The position numbers and the translations under genes were made by a program. DNA of 44,007 bases from a virus. Shown here one piece after another: positions 36,524-42,049 of this stretch. Position 1 is the first letter of the stretch, and each line of letters begins with the position of its first letter. The notes under the pieces were generated by a model. That model saw only the letters and a list, made by a program, of their open reading frames with translations. It did no database searches and was not told where the DNA came from. The stretch spans positions 1 through 44,007 of IMG/VR virus record IMGVR_UViG_3300042876_000049, one strand, 5' to 3'.

Positions 36524-36688
36524 ATGGCAAATTTAAGAAATATAGGTACAGGACGCAAAATGATTGAAAAAGTGATGGCACAGCAAAAATCAGGACCTGT
36601 CAAGTCTACAAAGCAACCAGACTTAAAACCCACACCTGCACACACTGGATCAAAAACACCCCGTTCAAAATTTACTGCTAGAACCTAA
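36524..36688 (+). CDS. Small basic protein (54 residues)
   Basis: MANLRNIGTGRKMIEKVMAQ followed by a Lys/Pro/Thr-rich tail ending KFTART. A good AAAGGAG site lies 10 bases ahead of the ATG and a late promoter motif before that. Highly basic and probably disordered; function unknown. The stop is ten bases from the next gene, so the two are co-transcribed. Confidence 0.65.
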   Translation: MANLRNIGTGRKMIEKVMAQQKSGPVKSTKQPDLKPTPAHTGSKTPRSKFTART

Positions 36689-36698
36689 AGGAAATAAA

Positions 36699-37007
36699 AT
36701 GGCAAATGAACTCGCAAAGTATATCAATTCTCGCCGTCGATTCAAAGATGAGACTGCAATTGCAAAACAAATTAAGATTGCAAAAGCACATGGTCTAGGA
36801 TTTCATGATAAAGCGATTAAAGAACCACATCGTATGGCTAAACATCATGCTATGGATTGTGGTCAACCCGGTTGTATGATGTGCGGTAATCCTCGCAAAA
36901 CTCACAAAGACAAATTGACAGCGCAAGAGAAACGCCTGTTTCAAGAGGTAGAGAAATCTACAGACAAACACAGTAATGGATTGCTGCCTAATTCAACTGA
37001 CGAGTAA
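36699..37007 (+). CDS. Small zinc-knuckle-like phage protein
   Basis: A 102-residue basic protein. KEPHRMAKHHAMDCGQPGCM then MCGNPRKTHKDK contains three Cys and several His that could bind one zinc. Similar small proteins with an HAMDCG...CxxCGNPRK core occur in T4-type phages; no role is known to me. AAAGGAAA precedes the ATG. Confidence 0.7.
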   Translation: MANELAKYINSRRRFKDETAIAKQIKIAKAHGLGFHDKAIKEPHRMAKHHAMDCGQPGCMMCGNPRKTHKDKLTAQEKRLFQEVEKSTDKHSNGLLPNSTDE

Positions 37008-37025
37008 TCAAGTTAAGATTTTTAA

Positions 37026-37967
37026 TTAAACGAGCCTGGACCAAGTTCCAGGTTCACCGCCGATAACGTCGGCTGTTTTTTGTCCCCATGATATACTAAG
37101 TCTGTTATCTCCAAACAGTTTCAATAGGTATTCTCTATAATAAAGTCTATCAAATATTTTAGGATTGATAGTCTCCCAACCAAAACTTTTATTTCTTGGT
37201 TCTAGGATGTGTGAACCTAAGTTTTCGTACAAGTGCTTCTTTAAGTATATTATTCTATGATCGCTACCATACTGCTGATTAACATCGTTTGATATCATTT
37301 TAACATGCTGTCTCATGCACATTAGATTAGTTTCAAGGCTAGAATTCGTAAAACTTCCTAATCCATCTATGTTATTATCATCCATGAATCTCTTGTAACA
37401 ACTGTATGCGTGACGAGCCGGACTTACTGCAATGTGTCCGGTACCATGCCATGGCCAATTATAGTCGCCTCCCATAACGGGATACCCACTGCATTGTTCA
37501 ATCAACCATAAATGAGTTGACGCATGTGGGATAATAAGTCGATACGGTTCTAAGTATTTTAGAAAATCTCCGTTTTCAAAGAAATCTTTAATGTTCAAAT
37601 CAACTATTTTTTGAACTACTCCGCGTTCTCTGCAAAATTTATCACTGTAGTACAAATCTTGTACATTCATTATAATACCATCAACATGTATTTTCATTGT
37701 GATTGCTTGAACTGGAATTTTATTTCGCAAACACACATCTACTGCAACCTCACTGTCTAAACCACCGCTATACAACACCTCAACTGTTTTTGTTTTTTTC
37801 ATGCGAATAGCATCAGCGAGTGCGTCATAGAAAGGTCTAGGAGGAGGTATCTCAACGTCACGAATCTCTGTGTGGAAGTGATTCATCTTTTTTTCGGGGT
37901 CTGGGGTATAGGTATACTTGTAATAATCATTAACTCCCTCATACCAAACTTGAGTGCCGTCTGTCAT
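37026..37967 (-). CDS. PP-loop (N-type) ATP pyrophosphatase, asparagine-synthase-like
   Basis: The 313-residue protein has a clear PP-loop VEVLYSGGLDSEVAVDVCLR near residue 63, the adenylation motif of asparagine synthases, QueC and tRNA thiolases. The C-terminal region (HLWLIEQCSGYPVMGGDYN, RHAYSCYKRFMDD) is unlike any member I know and has no glutaminase domain. I infer ATP-dependent activation of an amide or carboxylate on an unknown substrate. It starts inside the stop codon of the methyltransferase-like gene (ATGA overlap), so the two very probably act together. Confidence 0.75.
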   Translation of the reverse strand: MTDGTQVWYEGVNDYYKYTYTPDPEKKMNHFHTEIRDVEIPPPRPFYDALADAIRMKKTKTVEVLYSGGLDSEVAVDVCLRNKIPVQAITMKIHVDGIIMNVQDLYYSDKFCRERGVVQKIVDLNIKDFFENGDFLKYLEPYRLIIPHASTHLWLIEQCSGYPVMGGDYNWPWHGTGHIAVSPARHAYSCYKRFMDDNNIDGLGSFTNSSLETNLMCMRQHVKMISNDVNQQYGSDHRIIYLKKHLYENLGSHILEPRNKSFGWETINPKIFDRLYYREYLLKLFGDNRLSISWGQKTADVIGGEPGTWSRLV

Positions 37968-38521
37968 GTCAATCCTATAATCATGTATCTGTCGTAACCC
38001 CAGTCACCGTACTGTATTCGCTTAGTTCCACTGAATAATGTATGCGTTACTGGATATAGTTTCACGAAGCTATCAAAGTCAGGTGTGGGTTGAGTTATGA
38101 ACCATGGACTATCAGGATCAGTTACATTAGTAGATTGAATACAAACTAGTGTATTTTTTGGTAGTTTAGTGAGCCAATCATTGGAGGTAAAGTGTTCTGA
38201 GCTACAATTGACGATCACGGTGTGCTCATTAGTGTCACATTTGTATGTGTTTGCGTCCTCACAAAGGTTCTTAATTCCTCGCTCACTCCATAACCAACTG
38301 TTGGTAAACTTATCTGCTATCTGTATTGCATCATTGTCTAAGTCTACCCCGGTGATAGAATTGATAGATGAACGATCCCTGACCATCAGCATAAAACCCA
38401 ACACATTGTACCAGCATCCTAGGATGTGTATATCAGCATTCGGTGGCAAGTGCTTTTCAAGCTCCTCGCACAGCCAAATCTTACTGTGTATCTGTCCATG
38501 GCTCAGGCTGTCATAGTTCAT
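37964..38521 (-). CDS. SAM-dependent methyltransferase-like protein
   Basis: The 185-residue protein has a Rossmann layout: ADIHILGCWYNVLGFMLM as motif I, SINSITGVDLDNDAIQIADK with the acidic residue that usually binds the SAM ribose, then HTVIVNCSSEHFTSNDWL in the motif IV region. Motif I is GCWYN rather than GxGxG, so the call is moderate. ATG 38521 is used because GATAAATA at 38537-38530 lies just upstream; the open frame to 38593 would overlap that promoter. Its partner is the PP-loop gene, coupled by ATGA. Confidence 0.6.
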   Translation of the reverse strand: MNYDSLSHGQIHSKIWLCEELEKHLPPNADIHILGCWYNVLGFMLMVRDRSSINSITGVDLDNDAIQIADKFTNSWLWSERGIKNLCEDANTYKCDTNEHTVIVNCSSEHFTSNDWLTKLPKNTLVCIQSTNVTDPDSPWFITQPTPDFDSFVKLYPVTHTLFSGTKRIQYGDWGYDRYMIIGLT

Positions 38522-38529
38522 ATCAACGA

Positions 38530-38537
38530 TATTTATC
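38530..38537 (-). promoter_or_regulatory. Late-promoter-like GATAAATA (minus) for the methyltransferase-like gene
   Basis: The minus strand reads GATAAATA, eight bases, then ATG at 38521; no Shine-Dalgarno sequence is visible. Confidence 0.5.
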
Positions 38538-38555
38538 AAATATTTTTTTACAAAA

Positions 38556-38563
38556 GATAAATA
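38556..38563 (+). promoter_or_regulatory. Late-promoter-like GATAAATA (plus)
   Basis: GATAAATA lies 23 bases before the ATG at 38587, with GGAG ahead of the start. It is back to back with the minus-strand motif at 38530-38537. Confidence 0.5.
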
Positions 38564-38586
38564 AAGTATCAATTGGAGAATTTTAA

Positions 38587-38943
38587 ATGGCATATCATAT
38601 CAAAGCTGTAGTACGTAACGGACCAAAATGGGATCCGGCAGTGCATCCAACAATTTTTGAGTTTCTTACTACCTTCCCCGAACATGATGTAGCTCGCCTT
38701 AACGAAATTAACGATTTCTTAACTACTCTAGTGGGAATTTTTGCAGTCAACAGACCAGCTGATCCTGCGTTAGGAGATGACGATACGGTATCTTGGGTCC
38801 ATGAATTTGAGGTGCAAGAGCATTATTCAGTGCCCATAGAAGAAACGGTCGCATTGTTGCTAGCTCACTTAGAGTCAAGAAAAGATGGTCCGATCGTCAA
38901 GGCTCACGGATACACTATAGACATAACTTCGACTCAAATTTAA
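38587..38943 (+). CDS. Small protein of unknown function
   Basis: A 118-residue acidic protein beginning MAYHIKAVVRNGPKWDPAVH; later PADPALGDDDTVSWVHEFEV and ETVALLLAHLESRKDG. Alternating strands and two helices suggest a small alpha/beta fold. I do not recognise it. It is the last late-promoter gene before the sigma70-type promoter zone. Confidence 0.65.
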   Translation: MAYHIKAVVRNGPKWDPAVHPTIFEFLTTFPEHDVARLNEINDFLTTLVGIFAVNRPADPALGDDDTVSWVHEFEVQEHYSVPIEETVALLLAHLESRKDGPIVKAHGYTIDITSTQI

Positions 38944-38962
38944 CTTTTGGGCAACTACGAGG

Positions 38963-38991
38963 TTGACGATAAAAGCATAACTTGCTATACT
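38963..38991 (+). promoter_or_regulatory. Sigma70-type promoter 1
   Basis: TTGACG 38963-38968, 17-bp spacer, TATACT 38986-38991: near-consensus. It probably makes an early transcript by host RNA polymerase. Confidence 0.75.
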
Positions 38992-39062
38992 ACACACATG
39001 TTCTGAAAAATTCAGGACGAAAAACAAGTTGTGAAGTTTGGGCAAGTTAGTGAAAAAAGTTG

Positions 39063-39091
39063 TTGACAACAAATCACTAAGGTGCTACAAT
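39063..39091 (+). promoter_or_regulatory. Sigma70-type promoter 2
   Basis: TTGACA 39063-39068, 17-bp spacer, TACAAT 39086-39091. It starts transcription about 39098, just before a small ORF. Confidence 0.75.
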
Positions 39092-39114
39092 TCATACATG
39101 AATTAACAAAAGGC

Positions 39115-39336
39115 ATGAAAAACAGCCTTAAAAAGACGAAATTTTTAACCAGGACTAAATATCTTACTATGAAAAACATTGCATGTCAAACTGCTAAACA
39201 TTCCGGACTATGGTCAATTGCACCGCAGCAACCAGTGTTGGCTACGTTTGAGGGAACAATGTTACCTAGTATTCGCGGCTCATATAATGATGCGAGAATG
39301 CCAGGGAGTTTCATAGAAGGAGCAGGTTACGCTTAA
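39115..39336 (+). CDS. Small early protein of unknown function (73 residues)
   Basis: MKNSLKKTKFLTRTKYLTMK begins a basic N-terminus; the rest (QTAKHSGLWSIAPQQPVLAT, FEGTMLPSIRGSYNDARMPG) is unrecognised. ATG 39115 has AAAGG ahead and lies about 17 bases past the predicted start of promoter 2. An internal ATG at 39169, seven bases after a CTAAATA motif (39155-39161), would give a 55-residue form and may be a late start. A strong terminator follows. Confidence 0.5.
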   Translation: MKNSLKKTKFLTRTKYLTMKNIACQTAKHSGLWSIAPQQPVLATFEGTMLPSIRGSYNDARMPGSFIEGAGYA

Positions 39337-39360
39337 AGTAACTACTCTAACAAGATTATG

Positions 39361-39400
39361 AAACCCCTGGGAAACTAAAAAGTCTCAGGGGTTTTTCTTT
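39361..39400 (+). terminator. Rho-independent terminator
   Basis: AAACCCCTG 39361-39369 pairs with CAGGGGTTT 39386-39394, followed by more T. It separates the small early gene from the tRNA-array transcript. Confidence 0.85.
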
Positions 39401-39428
39401 GTGTCGTAATAAAACAACAGAAAGAAAA

Positions 39429-39457
39429 TTGACAGTAAATGGAAGATGTGATAGAAT
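39429..39457 (+). promoter_or_regulatory. Sigma70-type promoter 3, likely the tRNA-array promoter
   Basis: TTGACA 39429-39434, 17-bp spacer, TAGAAT 39452-39457. It lies just after a terminator and upstream of the structured RNA and tRNA genes. Its core overlaps the start of the small ORF at 39439. Confidence 0.7.
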
Positions 39458-39603
39458 ACAAAACTTCTTCTGATGACAAGAGTGATTGGTTAGCTAATCA
39501 CACATTGTCAAAAGAACAAGTTGCACAATTGATCCGTAACAAGATTGAACGTGCAAGACTCTATCAGCGCAAGGAGGACGAAAAATTCTTCTTTGATGAC
39601 TGA
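39439..39603 (+). CDS. Small acidic ORF (54 residues)
   Basis: MEDVIEYKTSSDDKSDWLAN then TLSKEQVAQLIRNKIERARL and an acidic end. It reads like a real helical phage protein, but its start codon lies inside promoter 3, so it would need transcripts from further upstream that pass the terminator. No clear ribosome-binding site. Function unknown. Confidence 0.4.
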   Translation: MEDVIEYKTSSDDKSDWLANHTLSKEQVAQLIRNKIERARLYQRKEDEKFFFDD

Positions 39604-39905
39604 TAGAAAAGTGTTGAATAAGTGCGTAAAGCCCAGGGAACGAGGCCCTGAAAGAACACTATAATAATCTTTAAACGGGCGGACAGTAGGATGAAGTCTG
39701 TGGCGTTAACGCAGATTGTAAAATCACTGGGTAGGGTATTGACCCTATCATGTCGTGTAGAAATACACGGCATTCTAAAACATACTAAACTCATATGCAG
39801 CCTAGTGCATTGTGTCCGTGGCGTAGCAGGTTATAAGTGTGTTTTAGAATGCTTACTACAGAGGAACATTACATAAGCACTGTGAATGCTTATGCTGTAG
39901 TGACA
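39604..39905 (+). ncRNA. Candidate structured RNA at the head of the tRNA array
   Basis: A gene-free stretch with perfect stems: CAGGG 39634-39638 with CCCTG 39646-39650; TAGGGT 39732-39737 with ACCCTA 39742-39747; CGTGTA 39754-39759 with TACACG 39764-39769 closing a GAAA tetraloop; a 13-bp long-range stem 39770-39782 with 39840-39852; and ACTACAG 39855-39861 with CTGTAGT 39895-39901 enclosing an 8-bp stem 39872-39879/39887-39894 whose 7-nt loop CTGTGAA resembles a His (GUG) anticodon loop. A T-run follows. The family is unknown to me. Confidence 0.5.
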
Positions 39906-39913
39906 GTTTTTAT

Positions 39914-39991
39914 TCCGTGAGAGCAAGCAAGGTGTGGGCGTCTGACTGTTAATCAGAAATGAGCCTGGTTCGATCCCAGGTCACGGAGCCA
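39914..39991 (+). tRNA. tRNA-Asn(GTT)
   Basis: Acceptor TCCGTGA/TCACGGA, anticodon loop CTGTTAA on a TCTGA/TCAGA stem, T-arm with GTTCGATCC, CCA encoded. The D-arm pairs poorly. Confidence 0.85.
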
Positions 39992-39999
39992 AGTTAAAT

Positions 40000-40074
40000 G
40001 GTCTTGTCATATAGTGGTTATTATACCGGCCTGTCTAGTCGGATATCGGGGTTCGATTCCCCGCAGGATCGCCA
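40000..40074 (+). tRNA. tRNA-Asp(GTC)
   Basis: Acceptor GGTCTTG/CAGGATC, anticodon loop CTGTCTA, T-arm GGGGTTCGATTCCCC, CCA encoded. Confidence 0.9.
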
Positions 40075-40084
40075 AGTATTTTGT

Positions 40085-40162
40085 TGGGGTATAGCTTAGT
40101 CTGGCCTAAAGCACTGGTCTTTGAAATCAGTATCATTGGTTCGAATCCAATTACCTCTGCCA
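40085..40162 (+). tRNA. tRNA-Gln(TTG)
   Basis: TGGGGTA acceptor typical of Gln, anticodon loop CTTTGAA on CTGGT/ATCAG, T-arm TTGGTTCGAATCCAA, CCA encoded. Confidence 0.8.
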
Positions 40163-40169
40163 ATTTTAT

Positions 40170-40243
40170 CTCCGAGAGATGTTACGGTAGCATCCCTGGC
40201 CTGGAACCAGGAAGCGGCAGTTCGACTCTGCCCTCGGTGACCA
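40170..40243 (+). tRNA. tRNA-Pro(TGG)
   Basis: Anticodon loop CCTGGAA on CCTGG/CCAGG; acceptor CTCCGAG/CTCGGTG with one T-T mismatch; CCA encoded. Confidence 0.85.
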
Positions 40244-40248
40244 ATTAT

Positions 40249-40323
40249 ACTCAGTTCGTCTATCGGTAAGGACGACAGCCTTTCAAGTTGTAAAGACGGG
40301 TTCGATTCCCGTACTGAGTACCA
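40249..40323 (+). tRNA. tRNA-Glu(TTC)
   Basis: Perfect acceptor ACTCAGT/ACTGAGT, anticodon loop CTTTCAA, T-arm CGGGTTCGATTCCCG, CCA encoded. Confidence 0.9.
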
Positions 40324-40326
40324 AGT

Positions 40327-40412
40327 TTTGTAGTGACGCCACAGTCGTAAGAGCCAGCTGGAACGAGAAGACAAAAAGCCTAAGTGTGCAGATGGGCTCG
40401 CACAGCTACAAA
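40327..40412 (+). ncRNA. tRNA-sized structured element between tRNA genes (element F)
   Basis: TTTGTAG 40327-40333 pairs with CTACAAA 40406-40412, a 7-bp closing stem around 72 nt. Inside, GAGCC 40351-40355 with GGCTC 40395-40399 and TGTGC 40385-40389 with GCACA 40400-40404 would form a pseudoknot. There is no T-loop or CCA. Confidence 0.4.
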
Positions 40413-40421
40413 TTAATTAAT

Positions 40422-40508
40422 GCGTTGTGTTCCCTGTCGCCGGCTGTAACCCGGTGGTCATATTAAGCAGGGTGGCGGCAAGAGGTTCGATTCCTTCACA
40501 ACGCACCA
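40422..40508 (+). tRNA. tRNA-Tyr(GTA), aberrant D-arm
   Basis: Perfect acceptor GCGTTGT/ACAACGC, CCA, T-loop TTCGATT, and a GCCGG/CCGGT stem with loop CTGTAAC (anticodon GTA). Only 10 nt separate acceptor and anticodon stem, so a normal D-arm is missing; CCCTG (40431-40435) can pair with CAGGG beyond the anticodon arm. It may be rearranged or non-functional. Confidence 0.6.
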
Positions 40509-40513
40509 ATCAT

Positions 40514-40588
40514 GGGGGCAGCAGAGGGCTGCGGAGATGCCTTGCAAGTATCTTGTCTAGAGGGGTTCGATACCCCCGGCCTCCACCA
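40514..40588 (+). tRNA. tRNA-Ala(TGC)
   Basis: Anticodon loop CTTGCAA; G3-U70 wobble in the acceptor, the alanine identity pair; very short D-loop (GCAG/CTGC around AGGG); CCA encoded. Confidence 0.8.
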
Positions 40589-40594
40589 AACAAT

Positions 40595-40669
40595 GGGCTG
40601 TTAGTGATAATGGGAGCACGGGGGCTTTGCACGTCCTAGGTAAGAGTTCGATTCTCTTACGGTCCACCA
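40595..40669 (+). tRNA. tRNA-Ala(TGC), second copy
   Basis: Loop TTTGCAC on GGGGC/GTCCT as in bacterial tRNA-Ala, G3-U70 in GGGCTGT/ACGGTCC, CCA encoded. Sequence differs from the first Ala gene. Confidence 0.85.
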
Positions 40670-40674
40670 GTTTT

Positions 40675-40736
40675 AGGATAGTAACAGCAACATTTATACT
40701 CTGAACTTTTAATTCAACCAGTAAAAATTCTATCCT
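40675..40736 (+). ncRNA. tRNA-like mini-element A
   Basis: AGGATAG pairs with CTATCCT (7 bp); CAGCAAC at 40685-40691; stem TGAA/TTCA at 40702-40716 around loop CTTTTAA, which looks like a Lys (UUU) anticodon loop; AAAAA at 40723-40727. There are no D- or T-arms and no CCA. It shares layout with elements B and C. Confidence 0.5.
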
Positions 40737-40745
40737 GTTTTATAT

Positions 40746-40820
40746 ACCCTCTTCGCCAAGTGGTAAGGCCCCGGATTTTGATTCCGGTATTCGGTGGTTC
40801 GAATCCATCAGGGGGTGCCA
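40746..40820 (+). tRNA. tRNA-Gln(TTG), second copy
   Basis: Acceptor ACCCTCT/AGGGGGT, anticodon loop TTTTGAT on CCGGA/TCCGG, T-arm GGTGGTTCGAATCCATC, CCA encoded. Confidence 0.85.
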
Positions 40821-40823
40821 AGT

Positions 40824-40883
40824 TGTGTTGCAACTGATTTGAGGAACTTGCGTTTAAACCTCAACGAGAATAACAAAAACACG
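40824..40883 (+). ncRNA. Possible mini-element E
   Basis: TGTGTT pairs with AACACG (6 bp); GCAAC at 40830-40834; inner stem TTGAGG/CCTCAA 40839-40864; AAAAA just before the 3' strand. It resembles elements A-C but is less regular. Confidence 0.3.
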
Positions 40884-40898
40884 CAGCCAAATTTATGC

Positions 40899-40926
40899 CG
40901 CCGTAACTCAGTAAATTATAGTCCCA
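40899..40926 (+). pseudogene. Partial copy of a tRNA-Arg 5' end
   Basis: CCGTAACTCAGT at 40901-40912 is identical to 41386-41397 of tRNA-Arg(ACG), and the following dozen bases are similar. The copy stops there, directly upstream of the HNH gene. Confidence 0.6.
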
Positions 40927-40929
40927 GAG

Positions 40930-40936
40930 CTAAATA
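40930..40936 (+). promoter_or_regulatory. Late-promoter-like CTAAATA ahead of the HNH gene
   Basis: CTAAATA lies 23 bases before the ATG at 40960; AAGAGG is in between. Confidence 0.4.
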
Positions 40937-40959
40937 TATTATGCTAAGAGGTCTATGAC

Positions 40960-41391
40960 ATGAAAAAACTAACATACAACTGTGTTAACTGCGGTAAAGA
41001 AAATAAATGGGGTGACAGTAAAGTAAACAAGTATTGTGATAATGCTTGTCATGCCCAACATCGTAGAAAGATAATCCTTGAAGATTGGTTATCAGGAACT
41101 TACTTCAATAAAAAAGGTGTTCCACCTGAGGTAGCTAAAGAGTGGATTAGTGAACAACAGAATCACTCTTGTCTATTGTGCGGTATTACTGAATGGAATG
41201 GAAGTTCTATTGTCTTTCAGTTTGACCATATTGACGGTGATCCTGACCACAACACTAAAGAAAACATTAGAATGTTGTGTCCAAACTGTCATTCTCAAAC
41301 AGAGACATACGGTGTAAAGAATAAAAAAGCGTCAGAAAGTAGACGGAATGTTTACAGACGAGAAAATTATAAAGATAAAAAGTCTCCGTAA
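40960..41391 (+). CDS. HNH homing-type endonuclease
   Basis: The 143-residue protein has an N-terminal zinc pair (CVNCGKENKW and YCDNACHAQH), a linker, then an intact HNH domain: SCLLCGITEW, FQFDHIDGDPDHNTKENI and LCPNCHSQTETYG. The two Cys pairs bind zinc and the His of DHIDGD is catalytic. The gene lies within the tRNA array, and its last two codons and stop overlap the 5' end of tRNA-Arg(ACG). A partial copy of that tRNA stands upstream, so it looks like a mobile gene that inserted at a tRNA gene. Confidence 0.9.
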   Translation: MKKLTYNCVNCGKENKWGDSKVNKYCDNACHAQHRRKIILEDWLSGTYFNKKGVPPEVAKEWISEQQNHSCLLCGITEWNGSSIVFQFDHIDGDPDHNTKENIRMLCPNCHSQTETYGVKNKKASESRRNVYRRENYKDKKSP

Positions 41392-41458
41392 CTCAGTGGA
41401 TTAGAGTACTTGCCTACGAAGTAAGGAGTCGGGAGTTCGAATCTCTCCGGAGACGCCA
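41382..41458 (+). tRNA. tRNA-Arg(ACG)
   Basis: Perfect acceptor GTCTCCG/CGGAGAC, anticodon loop CTACGAA, T-arm GGGAGTTCGAATCTCTC, CCA encoded. Its first ten bases overlap the HNH stop. Confidence 0.9.
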
Positions 41459-41465
41459 AGATTAT

Positions 41466-41542
41466 CCTTGAGTTAAGCGGGGCCGCGTTACGGCCTTGCA
41501 AATAGTTAGTAATGTGTACTGCAACTTACACCTCAAGGTCCA
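41466..41542 (+). ncRNA. tRNA-like gene with non-canonical T-loop (element G)
   Basis: Acceptor CCTTGAG/CTCAAGG (7 bp) with T discriminator and CCA. A GTGTA/TACAC arm directly before the 3' acceptor strand sits where a T-arm should be but has the loop CTGCAACT, not TTCGAAT. GCCG/CGGC hairpin near the D-arm position. No convincing anticodon arm. Confidence 0.4.
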
Positions 41543-41550
41543 GTTTTAAT

Positions 41551-41627
41551 GCGTGGTTAGCTCAGTTTGGTAGAGCAGTAGGTTGCCAACTTACAGGTCG
41601 CAGGTTCGAACCCTGTACCCCGCACCA
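41551..41627 (+). tRNA. tRNA-Gly(GCC)
   Basis: Loop TTGCCAA on GTAGG/CTTAC, good D-arm GCTCAGTTTGGTAGAGC, T-arm CAGGTTCGAACCCTG, CCA encoded. Confidence 0.9.
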
Positions 41628-41632
41628 GTTTT

Positions 41633-41690
41633 AGGATCGGTTCAGCAACTCAAAAGCTAACTTTGGATGTCTAGCGACAAAAACGATCCT
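41633..41690 (+). ncRNA. tRNA-like mini-element B
   Basis: AGGATCG pairs with CGATCCT (7 bp); CAGCAAC at 41643-41649; stem GCTAAC 41656-41661 with GT-TAGC 41669-41675 (one bulged C) around TTTGGAT, which resembles a Pro (UGG) anticodon loop; AAAAA at 41679-41683. Same architecture as element A, with compensating changes in the closing stem. Confidence 0.5.
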
Positions 41691-41718
41691 GTTTTATTTT
41701 CTCTAAGTTTACTTAGGT

Positions 41719-41789
41719 GTGGCCATGTTGTAATGGTAGCAACCTAGACTGTGACTCTGGTAGTTCGGGTTCGAGCCCCGATGGTCACC
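41719..41789 (+). tRNA. tRNA-His(GTG), no CCA, inside a long flanking helix
   Basis: Acceptor GTGGCCA/TGGTCAC, anticodon loop CTGTGAC on CTAGA/TCTGG, C73 as in His tRNAs. The sequence continues CCT, not CCA. TTTACTTAGG 41708-41717 pairs perfectly with CCTAAGTAAA 41790-41799, extending the acceptor by 10 bp. Confidence 0.85.
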
Positions 41790-41802
41790 CCTAAGTAAAT
41801 TT

Positions 41803-41876
41803 GCTCTTATAGTTCAATGGTAGAACACATTCTTGGTACGAATGAAATCTAAGTTCGATTCTTAGTTTGAGCACCA
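41803..41876 (+). tRNA. tRNA-Thr(GGT)
   Basis: Loop TTGGTAC on CATTC/GAATG, T-arm CTAAGTTCGATTCTTAG, CCA encoded; two T-T mismatches in the acceptor. Confidence 0.85.
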
Positions 41877-41884
41877 AATTTTAT

Positions 41885-41961
41885 GCATGGATGACAGAGT
41901 GGCCTAATGTGACTGATTGCAAACCAGTTTTTCGTGAGTTCGAATCTCACTCCATGTTCCA
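41885..41961 (+). tRNA. tRNA-Cys(GCA)
   Basis: Loop TTGCAAA, U73 discriminator as in Cys tRNAs, acceptor GCATGGA/TCCATGT, CCA encoded. Confidence 0.88.
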
Positions 41962-41969
41962 ATTTTAAT

Positions 41970-42043
41970 GCGTGGTTAGTTTAATGGTAAAATAGGACGT
42001 TGCCAACGTCTTGTCAAGAGTTCGATTCTCTTACCCCGCACCA
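41970..42043 (+). tRNA. tRNA-Gly(GCC), second copy
   Basis: Loop TTGCCAA on GGACG/CGTCT; acceptor GCGTGGT/ACCCCGC as in the first Gly gene; AT-rich D-arm; CCA encoded. Confidence 0.85.
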
Positions 42044-42049
42044 ATCAAT

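Noticed and set aside
36442-36645. Minus-strand 67-residue open frame opposite the small basic gene
   Set aside because: It is opposite a plus-strand gene with a good ribosome-binding site and promoter; no start signal of its own.
40081-40639. Open frames across the tRNA genes (both strands)
   Set aside because: They run through tRNA acceptor and T-arms and are by-products of tRNA sequence.
41633-41690. PreQ1-type riboswitch
   Set aside because: The short CAGCAAC and A-rich parts are vaguely similar, but the closing stem, loop and downstream tRNA context do not fit a riboswitch.
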